Source: Oscillatoria sp. SIO1A7 (GTDB taxonomy: Bacteria > Cyanobacteriota > Cyanobacteriia > Cyanobacteriales > Laspinemataceae). From it: DNA of 64,000 nt. The stretch covers positions 1 through 64,000 of the forward strand of contig JAAHFN010000001.1 in the NCBI GenBank assembly GCA_010672965.1. Direction: 5' to 3'. The notes under the pieces were generated by a model. It had not been told where the DNA came from. It did not search any database and saw nothing but the letters and a program-made list of their open reading frames with translations. The translations under genes and the position numbers were made by a program. Below, piece by piece: positions 1 through 8,210 of the stretch (its first letter is position 1; each line of letters opens with the position of its first letter).

Positions 1-138
1 GGGGGGGGGGGTGTGGGGTGGGGGGGGGGGGGTGGGGGGTGTGGGGTGTGGGGTGTGGGGTGTGGGGTGTGGGGTGTGGGGTGTGGGGTGTGGGGTGTGG
101 GGTGTGGGGTGTGGGGTGTGGGAAGAACCAAAGCATAA
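1..138. repeat. G-run and GGGGTGT heptamer tandem repeat
   Basis: A poly-G stretch is followed by about a dozen head-to-tail copies of a 7-base unit (ggggtgt) from about 34 to 121. The same heptamer recurs in several other spacers of this window (near 27550, 36318, 46246 on the other strand, and around the element at 47767). It fits the class of short tandemly repeated heptamers known from cyanobacteria. The open frames through it are repeat artefacts. Confidence 0.9.
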
Positions 139-139
139 G

Positions 140-306
140 GAGACTTCTGGGAAAGAAAGTACCGCTTCCCCTCCTGCGGGCGGTGTGGGTTCTTACCCGG
201 TCGCAGTACCCACCCCAACCCCCTCAACCCACCCACACCGCCCGCCCGCAGGAGGGGAAGCGGGCAGAAGCTCCGATATTCTGGTACTTTTATTACCAGA
301 AATCAC
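140..306. mobile_element. MITE-like element, family B, copy 1
   Basis: The left end (GACTTCTGGGAAAGAAAGTACC, from 142) is an imperfect inverted match to the right end (ggtacttttattaccagaaatcac, 283-306). Inside is a second inverted repeat built on cttcccctcctgcgggcggtgtgggt and its complement (about 165-262). A second copy with the same ends lies at 7942-8122. No coding capacity. It is called MITE-like because two copies share ends and the core motif; no target duplication was resolved. Confidence 0.6.
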
Positions 307-406
307 CTAAATCTTCTCCCCATTCTCCCCCATCTCCCCACCCTCCCCCATCTCCCCACCCTCCCCCATCTCTCTCCCCTACACCCTACACCCCACACCC
401 CACACC
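307..406. repeat. C-rich tandem repeats
   Basis: Imperfect tandem copies of ctccccaccctcccccat are followed by repeated accccacaccc and accctacaccc units, the complement of the heptamer family at the left edge. No gene is seen here. Confidence 0.8.
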
Positions 407-673
407 CTATATTAGAGAGTCTGCTTCAGCTATTGCTTGTAATGGTCTAGAGGCAAGTTTCTCCTCCTGTACTTCTATATTTCCATCTTGCCAGAGCATA
501 ATATTTTTAATATTGTCCCAAGAGGGCTTAAATGCTGGGCTAGCTACCGAGCAAGCCTTCCAAGTTCCTTGTACGGGCACGCCCAGTTGCTGACAATGGC
601 CGCCCCGCCTTCCTTCTGGTTGATAATGTTGGCAATTGCGACAGCAAGAGACAGGACAGCTTAAGGATTTCAT
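407..673 (-). CDS. Small cysteine-rich conserved cyanobacterial protein
   Basis: An 88-residue protein of unknown function. The first 40 residues hold six cysteines: CPVSCCRNC near the N-terminus, then C27 in the GRRGGHCQQLGVPVQG segment, and C41 in the following WKAC. The pattern suggests a small metal-binding or disulphide-stabilised fold. The block GRRGG-C-QLGVPV-G-WKAC looks like one seen in small hypothetical proteins across cyanobacteria, recalled from the family rather than searched. The tail is acidic and less ordered. The start is the ATG at 673, with only a weak AG-rich stretch upstream. It stands alone between repeats, and nothing in the context suggests a pathway. Confidence 0.7.
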   Translation of the reverse strand: MKSLSCPVSCCRNCQHYQPEGRRGGHCQQLGVPVQGTWKACSVASPAFKPSWDNIKNIMLWQDGNIEVQEEKLASRPLQAIAEADSLI

Positions 674-1088
674 AATTATTCTCTATTTATCAGGGAATTC
701 ACTATTCTTTTTCCATTGAAGACTTTTTTTTCTAGCCTTGCTGATATCACCGCTACAATTTGGCATATTTTTATATGAATATTTGTAACAAAGTCTTGAG
801 TTATAGCTCTAAATATTTAGCGTAACCAAACCTATAGTTGGACCGTTATGAAATATAGCAGCAACCAATCGACTGTAGTAGGGGCGAATGGCATTCGCCC
901 GCGCATATGGTTTGACATAGAACTGGAGACAGTCCTACGATCGCAGATAGCAAGCAACCAATCGACTCTAAGCAGTAGGGGCAAATGGCATTCGCCGGTA
1001 CAAATGGCATTCGCCGATACAAATGGTTTGACATAGGACTGGAGAAAATCCTACGATCGCAGATGGCAAGCAACAGATTACGGAGGTA
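674..1088. repeat. Spacer with a direct duplication of about 100 bp
   Basis: Two related units lie head to tail, 862-954 and 955 to about 1072. Both start caaccaatcgact, carry taggggc(g/a)aatggcattcgcc and end with a GGACTGGAG...TCCTACGATCGCAGAT block before the next caagcaac. The second is longer because the tacaaatggcattcgccga segment is itself doubled. Short frames on both strands here have no family resemblance and are ignored. The first 170 bases are AT-rich and may hold the promoter of the minus-strand gene ending at 407; no clear -10/-35 pair is claimed. Confidence 0.75.
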
Positions 1089-1091
1089 TTG

Positions 1092-2654
1092 ATGACCATC
1101 AAGCGGTTGATGCTAACCCTGCTGACAGCGATCGCAGTAGGTCTGGTCTTATTGTCTTTGCTAGCTAGCTGGAATCAGCCCCAGATTCAAAGTCGTTTGG
1201 AACTATACCAAACCAATCTGCTATTGCATGCAGCGGAGTTCGAGGCCGACAACCCAGAAGACCCTACGGCAGCCGCAGCTAGCAGTTTCTTGGGGCAAGC
1301 GCCGTTTCAAACTGCCCTAAAACAGTATCAAGAGGCCCAAGAGTCTGCGGAAAAGACTCTGGAACAAACCCGCGCCCAATTAAGCGCCCAATTTAGCGAC
1401 TCCAAACTAGAAAATATAGAATCAAACCCTGCTACAATCGGGCAAGAACAACTGGAGCAATCCATCCAAGAATTGGAGCAACTCAACGAGGAACTCCGCC
1501 TTAGAAGCGGAGTTCTGCTCCAGCAGCAAGGGGAGACCGAAAAGGCTTTAGAAATTTGGACTCTTCCCGAAGAGTTGCCCTCGCCCAACCTGAAACCAAC
1601 GGCTAAAACCGCACGAGTGCTGTTGGGCTTATGGAGCGAACCTCCCAGGATTTTGCGCGATTCCGAGGAACTAATCGAAAAAAATTTAGAAGGCTGGTTT
1701 CGCTACCGGGCTTTAACCCAGCTTTATCAAGTTCAGGAGCGGCAAGATAAGCTCTTAGATTTAGAGCAACAAGAACAGCAGTTGGCCGAAGGGGCTCTAG
1801 TAAAATTAGTAATTATTAGCGGCATTCCGGGCTTCGGCTTTGTCCTCGGTTTTGCAGTCCTGATTTTTTTATTAGCTCAGCGCTTGGTCAAGCCAGAAGA
1901 GTCTATTTTGGCTCTGGAGAAAGCTGGCCGCGAGCAAAGTCCAAGCTGGGAAACCCCTTGGGACTGGGAAATGATTTGGCAAGTGCTGGTGGTTGGCTTT
2001 TTCTTTGTCGGCCAAGTATTGGTGCCTTTAGTATTGTCAGTTTTGCCTCTTCCCGTCGCCGAGTTCGGAGTGCGATCGCGCGCTTTCTATATTCTCGGCA
2101 GTTATTTGCTCCTGGCCTTTGGCGGACTTTTAGTTTTGTATCTCTGTTTGAAGCCCTTTTTCCCCCTCCCAGACGGGTGGTTTCGCTGCCAACTCAAAGG
2201 TAGTTGGTTTTGGTGGGGACTCGGCGGCTATTTCGCGGCGATGCCGTTGGTTCTTATCGTCTCTACGCTCAACCAACAGGTTTGGCAAGGGAGAGGAGGC
2301 AGTAATCCCATGCTGCCTATTGTTCTGGAAGGGCGAGATAGTATTGCGATCGCAGTATTTTTTCTGACCGCCTCCGTAGCCGCTCCTCTATTTGAAGAAA
2401 TAATCTTTCGCGGTTTTCTCTTGCCTTCTTTAACTCGCTATCTCTCTGCCTGGGGAGCGATCGCGGCTAGTGCTTTTCTATTTGCTATTGTCCATCTGCA
2501 ACTCTCTGAATTGCTGCCCCTAGCTACTTTGGGCATAGTCTTGGGATTCGTCTATGCGCGATCGGGCAATCTCCTGGCACCGATGCTTCTCCATTGTCTC
2601 TGGAACAGCGGCACTCTTCTAAGTCTCTTCGTCTTGGGCAGCGGAGCAATTTAG
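1092..2654 (+). CDS. CPBP-family intramembrane glutamic protease
   Basis: Membrane protein of 520 residues. The C-terminal third is a CPBP (Abi/Rce1) domain: EEIIFR at about 435-440 supplies the catalytic glutamates and arginine, FxxxVH with H468 and LLHCLWN with H501 and N505 give the other conserved motifs. It should cleave peptides within the membrane; substrate unknown. An N-terminal hydrophobic segment (about 5-25) and a Glu/Gln-rich, probably coiled-coil extension (about 60-230) precede a second membrane anchor near 240-265 and several further helices. This long extension is typical of cyanobacterial members rather than minimal CPBP proteins. The ATG at 1092 was chosen because GGAGG lies five bases upstream; a TTG one codon earlier is possible. 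It stands alone. Confidence 0.88.
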   Translation: MTIKRLMLTLLTAIAVGLVLLSLLASWNQPQIQSRLELYQTNLLLHAAEFEADNPEDPTAAAASSFLGQAPFQTALKQYQEAQESAEKTLEQTRAQLSAQFSDSKLENIESNPATIGQEQLEQSIQELEQLNEELRLRSGVLLQQQGETEKALEIWTLPEELPSPNLKPTAKTARVLLGLWSEPPRILRDSEELIEKNLEGWFRYRALTQLYQVQERQDKLLDLEQQEQQLAEGALVKLVIISGIPGFGFVLGFAVLIFLLAQRLVKPEESILALEKAGREQSPSWETPWDWEMIWQVLVVGFFFVGQVLVPLVLSVLPLPVAEFGVRSRAFYILGSYLLLAFGGLLVLYLCLKPFFPLPDGWFRCQLKGSWFWWGLGGYFAAMPLVLIVSTLNQQVWQGRGGSNPMLPIVLEGRDSIAIAVFFLTASVAAPLFEEIIFRGFLLPSLTRYLSAWGAIAASAFLFAIVHLQLSELLPLATLGIVLGFVYARSGNLLAPMLLHCLWNSGTLLSLFVLGSGAI

Positions 2655-3554
2655 AATATAGCAATACGCATTTTTGGTTAGGGCAAATGTAGGGTATTGT
2701 AGCGGTCAAAAGTCTCAAGGTAATAACTCAAAAGTCTCAAGGTAATAAGTCAAAAGTCAAAGGTCAAAAGTCAAAAGTGTCAAGGTAATAATATCAAATC
2801 CGGTTAAAAAAATACAATATAGCACTACCGGTTAAGGTTAGGACAGTTACAAACGCTCTATTGCAATGATTGCAGGACTTTTGCTGACTGCTGACTGCTG
2901 ATAGCTGATAGCTTACTGCTATACTTGTAGGGGCGGTGCCCCCGTGCCCGCCCCTGCCCGCCCGATACTAACCGGGGCGATCGCGTTGGCGGAGCCTGCG
3001 CGCCGTGGAGCGCATAGCGTCTGGGCCCCTGAGAATCGCGGGGGGATTGCCCCTACTTGGTGGGTGTCATTAACCGGATTTAATATAAGTCAAAAGTCTC
3101 AAGGTAATAAGTCAAAAGCGAAGAAAACCAACCCCCGTTGCCAATTCCGCTCTTCCCAATGCCTGTCCTAAGCCTGTCGTAGTAACCATCTCGGCTGTAT
3201 AACGGGAATTTCTGTAGTGGGATGCTTCGCCCGTTTCGCCCCAGAAACTTCACATCAATTTGAGAACCGCTATAACCAGAGCTATAGCAGTTATCAAATT
3301 GATGCACAATCTCAAAGTGCAGTCAAAGCAAGGGTTTCAGCCGTTTCAGATCTATGTACGTTCTTTGAGAAGCGCTGTATGAAGATTAGTTATATAACTT
3401 GTAAGCTCGAAGCCCCGAAGCTTAAAACTTAAAACTTAAAACTTAAAACTTAAAACTTAAAACTTAAAACTTAAAATTTAAAACTTAAAACTTAAACCTC
3501 TACCCTAAGTAGTGTTATTCTGGCGAAACTGACGAGGTAACGGAAGGAGGTTGC
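2655..3554. repeat. 900-bp repeat-filled spacer upstream of ureC
   Basis: Contains repeated aaaagtctcaaggtaataa units (about 2710-2790 and 3090-3120). It also holds a copy (2835-2924) of a dispersed repeat ending in tgatagcttactgctata, and paired ends of the atatcaaatccggtt family near 2787 and 3068-3083 that enclose a GC-rich taggggcggtgcccc block. From 3419 to 3496 there is a run of about eleven heptamers of type acttaaa. No ureA or ureB is present. The frames at 2944-3171 and 3217-3432 have no recognisable homology. Confidence 0.8.
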
Positions 3555-5297
3555 ATGAGTTACCGGATGAATCGCCGCGCTTACGCAGAAACTTATGGAC
3601 CGACGGTGGGAGATCGCCTGCGTCTGGCGGATACGGATTTAGTCATCGAAGTAGAGCAAGACTACACCACCTACGGCGACGAAGTGAAATTTGGCGGCGG
3701 CAAAACAATCCGAGACGGGATGGGACAGTCCCCCATTGCCAACGCCGATGGAGCGGTAGATTTGGTAATTACCAACGCCCTGATTCTGGATTGGTGGGGA
3801 ATTGTCAAAGCCGATATCGGCATTAAGGATGGCAAAATTTTCAAAATCGGCAAAGCAGGCAATCCTTACATCCAGGATAACGTGGATATTATTATCGGGC
3901 CGGGAACCGAAGCGGTAGCAGGAGAAGGGTCGATAGTTACTGCAGGGGGAATTGACTCCCATATTCACTTTATTTGCCCGCAACAAATAGAAGTTGCGAT
4001 CGCCTCTGGCATCACCACCATGCTCGGGGGCGGAACTGGGCCAGCTACCGGCACCAACGCGACCACCTGCACCCCCGGCCCTTGGAACATTTATCGAATG
4101 CTCCAAGCCGCAGACGCCTTCCCGGTCAATCTCGGCTTTCTGGGCAAAGGCAATAGCAGCCAACCGGCGGGATTGACGGAACAAGTCCTCGCCGGTGCGA
4201 TGGGCTTGAAACTGCACGAAGACTGGGGAACGACCCCCGCCACCATTGACACTTGCTTGAGCGTCGCCGACGAATACGACATCCAAGTCGCCATCCACAC
4301 CGATACGCTCAACGAAGCAGGATTCGTAGAAAACACGATCGCCGCCTTTAAAAATCGCACTATTCATACTTACCATACCGAAGGCGCTGGAGGCGGACAT
4401 GCGCCGGACATTATTAAAGTATGCGGCGAGGCGAACGTGCTGCCTTCTTCGACCAATCCAACCCGTCCTTATACTCTTAATACTTTGGACGAACACCTGG
4501 ATATGCTGATGGTTTGCCATCACCTAGATCCTGGAATTGCTGAAGACGTGGCCTTTGCCGAATCGCGCATCCGCAGGGAAACCATAGCCGCCGAAGATAT
4601 TCTCCATGATTTGGGCGCTTTCAGTATGATTGCTTCTGATTCCCAAGCAATGGGTCGCGTGGGCGAGGTAATTATCCGCACCTGGCAAACTGCACATAAA
4701 ATGAAAGTTCAGCGAGGCTTTTTGCCTTCTCCTGCCAACCCACAGTCTCCGCCTATTTCCCAGGATAACCAGCCTAATGATAACTTCCGGGCGCGGCGGT
4801 ATGTGGCCAAATATACGATTAATCCGGCGATCGCTCACGGAATTGCCCAATATGTCGGCTCCGTGGAAGAGGGCAAACTAGCAGATTTATGTTTGTGGAA
4901 GCCGGCCTTTTTTGGAGTTAAGCCGGAAATAGTTATCAAAGGAGGAGCGATCGCCTACGCCCAAATGGGAGATGCCAATGCCAGCATTCCCACACCGCAG
5001 CCGGTTCTCAGCCAGCCCATGTTTGGCAGTTTTGGCCAAGCTCGCGCCGCCACTTGTTTGACCTTTCTTTCCCAAGCGGCGATGGAACGGGACATCCCAA
5101 CCCAACTAAAATTACAGAAGCAGGCAGTAGCGGTATCCGGCTGCCGCGAGTCGAGCAAACAAGATATGAAGCTAAATGATTTGCTCCCTCGCATCGAAGT
5201 CGATCCAGAAACTTACGAAGTCAGGGCTGATGGAGAGCTGCTCACCTGCGAACCGGCTACAGTCTTGCCCCTAGCGCAGCGCTATTTTCTTTTTTAA
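3555..5297 (+). CDS. ureC: Urease alpha subunit UreC
   Basis: Catalytic subunit of the nickel enzyme urease, which hydrolyses urea to ammonia and carbamate in the cytoplasm. All active-site residues can be placed: H136 and H138 (HIH), the lysine to be carbamylated K219 with H221 (GLKLHEDWG), H248, H274, the flap C321-H322 and D362. Length is 580, slightly above the usual near 570. The excess lies around 389-408, where a Pro/Ser/Gln-rich stretch precedes the conserved [14 protein letters not shown] before the ATG at 3555 fixes the start. The usual ureA and ureB partners are not next to it: the preceding 900 bases are repeats and the next gene is unrelated, so the other subunits and nickel chaperones must be encoded elsewhere. 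Residues look intact, so it is probably functional. Confidence 0.97.
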   Translation: MSYRMNRRAYAETYGPTVGDRLRLADTDLVIEVEQDYTTYGDEVKFGGGKTIRDGMGQSPIANADGAVDLVITNALILDWWGIVKADIGIKDGKIFKIGKAGNPYIQDNVDIIIGPGTEAVAGEGSIVTAGGIDSHIHFICPQQIEVAIASGITTMLGGGTGPATGTNATTCTPGPWNIYRMLQAADAFPVNLGFLGKGNSSQPAGLTEQVLAGAMGLKLHEDWGTTPATIDTCLSVADEYDIQVAIHTDTLNEAGFVENTIAAFKNRTIHTYHTEGAGGGHAPDIIKVCGEANVLPSSTNPTRPYTLNTLDEHLDMLMVCHHLDPGIAEDVAFAESRIRRETIAAEDILHDLGAFSMIASDSQAMGRVGEVIIRTWQTAHKMKVQRGFLPSPANPQSPPISQDNQPNDNFRARRYVAKYTINPAIAHGIAQYVGSVEEGKLADLCLWKPAFFGVKPEIVIKGGAIAYAQMGDANASIPTPQPVLSQPMFGSFGQARAATCLTFLSQAAMERDIPTQLKLQKQAVAVSGCRESSKQDMKLNDLLPRIEVDPETYEVRADGELLTCEPATVLPLAQRYFLF

Positions 5298-5709
5298 TGG
5301 AATTGGGCATGGGGAATGGGGAATGGGGCATTGGGCATTGGCACCCGTAGCGCGGGCGTCCCGCCTGCGCCAATTCCCCAATTCCCAATTACCGTAAGGC
5401 TTCGCGTCTCGCCTGCGCCAACGCCCAAAGCTGACTGCTTACTGCTGAGAGCTGACCGCTGTGAATGCCCAACGCCCCATGCCCAAGAGGCGCGATCGCT
5501 GCTCTGTGCCTAAAGCTTACTGTTTACTGCTGAGAGCTGACCGCTGTGAATGCCCAACGCCCCATGCCCAAGAGGCGCGATCGCTGCTCTGTGCCCAAAG
5601 CTTACTGCTTACTGCTGAGAGCTGACCGCTGTGAATGCCCAATTCCCAATCCCCAATTCCCCATTCCCAATTAATATATATAGGAGTTGCGCTAGTTAGG
5701 AATGACCCG
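5298..5709. repeat. Spacer with 85-bp tandem repeat
   Basis: An 85-base unit beginning gagagctgaccgctgtgaatgc starts at 5447, 5532 and 5617 (the last partial) and contains a HIP1 site. It is flanked by ggcattgggcatt- and cccaattcccaat-type repeats at both ends. An open frame begins inside the third unit at 5635 but this is repeat sequence, so the next gene is started at 5710. Confidence 0.85.
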
Positions 5710-6486
5710 ATGATTCAACAACTAGAGAAGCCAAACCAACAACTAGAGCTTTCCAACCAAAAGGCAGAGCCCAACCAAAAGGCAGAGATTATCTATCCCG
5801 ACAGCGACGGCGAGCCAATGTCAGATAACACCGAGCATTTTGAACTAATTGTCACGATTAAGAATAATCTGGATATAGTATTCGCAGATGCGGATGTCTT
5901 TGTAGCCGGAGACTTGCTCTGGTATCCGGTAGAAGGAGAAAACACTATCCGCTATGCGCCGGATGTCATGGTGGCATTTGGACAGCCAAAAGGACACCGG
6001 GGCTCCTATCAACAATGGAAAGAAGACAATATTCCGCCACAAGTGGTATTTGAAATCTGGTCGCCGGGAAACCGACTGGCGAAGATGGCCAAGAAATTTC
6101 AGTTTTACCAGAAATACGGCGTAGAAGAATACTATCTCTACAAGCCGGAGGGAGCAGACTTAACGGGTTGGCTGCGTTCTGGAGATAAATTAGAACCGAT
6201 AGAGGAAGTAGTAGGCTGGACTTCCCCTCGCTTGGGGGTGCGATTTGAAATCGAGTCAGATACTCTGGCTATCTATCGCCCGGACGGTCAGCGCTTTTTG
6301 ACTTACGAAGAATTGGAACAACAGGCGCAGCAAGCTCGGGAACGAGCCACCCAGGCCGAGCAACAGGCGGAGCAACAGGCAGAGCAGGCTCAGCAGGCCC
6401 AGGAACGAGCCACCCAGGCCGAAGCCCGAATCCTAGAGCTGGAAGCCCGACTGCGGCAAGAGGGAATCGATCCAGAACAGTTGTAA
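5710..6486 (+). CDS. Uma2-family (DUF820) nuclease-like protein
   Basis: A 258-residue protein of the Uma2 family, which has a PD-(D/E)XK restriction-endonuclease fold and is highly expanded in cyanobacteria; its biological role is unknown. The core spans about 35-190: YAPDVMVAFG carries the aspartate, VVFEIWSPGNR the glutamate of the nuclease motif, followed by KFQFYQKYGVEEYYLYKP. The last 60 residues are an Ala/Gln/Arg/Glu heptad-like coiled coil (EQQAEQQAEQAQQAQERA), common as a tail in this family. The ATG at 5710 was preferred over an in-frame ATG at 5635 because the region before it is tandem repeat and would encode low-complexity sequence. Solitary gene. Confidence 0.85.
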   Translation: MIQQLEKPNQQLELSNQKAEPNQKAEIIYPDSDGEPMSDNTEHFELIVTIKNNLDIVFADADVFVAGDLLWYPVEGENTIRYAPDVMVAFGQPKGHRGSYQQWKEDNIPPQVVFEIWSPGNRLAKMAKKFQFYQKYGVEEYYLYKPEGADLTGWLRSGDKLEPIEEVVGWTSPRLGVRFEIESDTLAIYRPDGQRFLTYEELEQQAQQARERATQAEQQAEQQAEQAQQAQERATQAEARILELEARLRQEGIDPEQL

Positions 6487-6567
6487 GGACGAGTTTTTAG
6501 GATTTTTGGCAATAGGCAAAGGGAGCGAAAGTCTAGATGCGCGATCGCTCCCCCTATTTCTCTTTAT

Positions 6568-6683
6568 CAGGACTTACGCAAACTATCCACATATAGTATT
6601 TGTAGGGGCAATCCCCCCGCGATTCTCAGGGGCGGAGACGCGGGGCGCGATCGCCCCTATTCATAGAGTCAATGCGTAAGTCC
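6568..6683. mobile_element. MITE-like element, family C (ends GGACTTACGCA)
   Basis: Ends ggacttacgcaaac (from 6570) and gcgtaagtcc (to 6683) are inverted. The body is taggggcaatccccccgcg and its rough complement. The 7 bases tctttat occur on both sides (6561-6567 and 6684-6690), consistent with a target duplication if the left end is taken as cagg. Full-length relatives are at about 32977-33071, 47510-47597 and 52813-52899. Confidence 0.7.
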
Positions 6684-6904
6684 TCTTTATTTTATTTCGG
6701 GTTTGCTGATTTGCTGAAATAGCCTTTTGGTGCGCGTCCCTACAAGGACGATCTAGGGCCAAAACATAATTACTTATAGCATAAACTATTAAAGTTTAAT
6801 TATGTAATAGCAATTAAATCTGGCGGTAATTAAAAGATAGCAGCCTATCTTTTAATAAGCCAACTCGCTATTAAAGGAAACTTTTGTTACGGAGAAGGAA
6901 AAAT
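6684..6904. other. Spacer before the fic remnant
   Basis: AT-rich spacer. A short inverted pair, aaaagatagc and gctatctttt around 6832-6854, could form a hairpin. Otherwise nothing is recognised apart from the GGAGAAGG ribosome-binding site at about 6891 used by the gene at 6905. Confidence 0.5.
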
Positions 6905-7501
6905 ATGGAGCGCGGCATTCAGGGCCATTATGCAATCAATCGGACCGCGCAGGAGCCGTTTCGGGCATTTGTACCCAAACCTCTGCCGCCAGAACCGCCA
7001 CTGCATTTCCAGAGCAATCTTCTCTACGATCTAATAGAGCAAGCCAACCGATCGCTCGGTCGTTTAGACGGACTGACGGCGCTCCTGCCAGAACCGTCTC
7101 TATTTCTCTACTTTTACGTTCGTAAAGAAGCCGTGCTGTCTTCCCAGATAGAAGGCACCCAGTCTTCTTTCTCGGATTTGTTGCTCTATGAAATTGAAGA
7201 AGTACCGGGGGTGCCTTTGGATGACGTAATGGAAGTCTCTCGCTATGTGGCAGCCCTTAACCACGGCCTGACTCGCCTAAGAGAAGAAAACTTTCCCCTC
7301 TCCCTGCGCCTGATTCGCGAAATTCATCAAGTGTTGCTCTCGGAAGGGCGAGGTAGCGAGAAAACTCCCGGAGAATTTCGTCGCAGCCAAAACTGGATCG
7401 GCGGAACGCGCCCCGGAAACGCCCCCGAAAACGCCCTATTCGTGCCGCCGCCACCAGAAGAGGTTATCCCTTGTCTCGGAAATTTAGAGCTTGAGAGTTA
7501 G
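6905..7501 (+). pseudogene. Fic-family protein, truncated after the N-terminal domain
   Basis: The 198-residue product matches the N-terminal part of Fic/DOC AMP-transferase-like proteins of the Fic_N type (usual length about 370). It includes the inhibitory-helix motif SSQIEG ((S/T)xxxE(G/N)), which in intact proteins blocks the active site. It also has FRRSQNWIGG, then FVPPPPEEV, which normally leads into the Fic core. The frame ends shortly after, at GNLELES, and the catalytic HxFx(D/E)GNGRxxR motif is absent, both in this frame and in the sequence I read downstream. The start at 6905 has GGAGAAGG upstream. It is probably a broken gene caused by deletion or replacement of the 3' half. A retained N-terminal domain would have no transferase activity. 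Confidence 0.8.
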
Positions 7502-7941
7502 CTTTTTGACTTGTTCGCTCGAAGGTTATGAAAAGTTCGATTTGGTCGATAATCGAGGGGAGCATTTCAATGTTGTAATGACATAGAAGGTCATTCATGT
7601 AGGGAGCGGTGGGAGCGGTTGAGGAACGGATGTAGAAGAGCGAAATATTTCTTAACGTACTGAAAGCATAGATATTGCGTTTGTGTCTGTCAAAATACTT
7701 TGTATTTTTGTAACGCTATCGACGGCAGAATCAGCATTTGGGATGTTAACTTATATTTCGCTCTTCTGCATCAGGAACGTATCGCAACCTATTTAGACTT
7801 CATATATGGCGTTCGGTGCTAGGCAGGGAACCCTATAGTCTTTAATAACAGATACTTAACTAAAAACTTACAACTAAAAAAACCTAAAAACTGGACTGCC
7901 AAGATTGCTAGAATAGAAAAAACGGGGATTATCCGCATTAG
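7502..7941. other. Spacer after the fic remnant, with a solo MITE end
   Basis: At 7558 the sequence gggagcatttcaatgttg matches the left terminal repeat of the family A element (full copies at 37212, 47767 and 63682), but no matching right end was found nearby. The rest is AT-rich and holds no recognisable gene. The lost 3' part of fic is not here. Confidence 0.55.
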
Positions 7942-8122
7942 GTGACTTCTGGGAAAGAAAGTACCGCTCGTTGGGAAGCGACGAGGAAATTCAACTGCCT
8001 TCCCCTCCTGCGGGCGGTGTGGTTGGGTTGCGGGCGGTGTGGGTGGGTCAGACTTGCGGAACCTCCAAAGAGGGGGGATCGGAAGTGATTTTCCTACGGG
8101 TATCCTTATTATCAGAAATCAC
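7942..8122. mobile_element. MITE-like element, family B, copy 2
   Basis: The left end gtgacttctgggaaagaaag is the inverse of the right end ending in cagaaatcac (8122). It shares with the copy at 140-306 the left end and the internal ccttcccctcctgcgggcggtgt block. The middle differs, with a duplicated gcgggcggtgtgg segment. No coding capacity. Confidence 0.6.
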
Positions 8123-8210
8123 GTTAGCGACCCGAGCTTGGGATAAATTTTTTGCTTAGAACCCAAGCGAAGGGGAGATATTTTTTATCCCCGCAATTGG
8201 GAGAATCTTT

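Noticed and set aside
18-593. Plus-strand frame of 191 codons over the left repeats
   Set aside because: It is made of heptamer repeats and the MITE-like element and overlaps the better supported minus-strand gene at 407-673.
848-1036. 62-codon frame in the duplicated spacer
   Set aside because: Runs through a direct duplication; the repeats explain the open frame.
3639-4523. Minus-strand 294-codon frame inside ureC
   Set aside because: Antisense shadow of a strongly conserved gene; no family resemblance.
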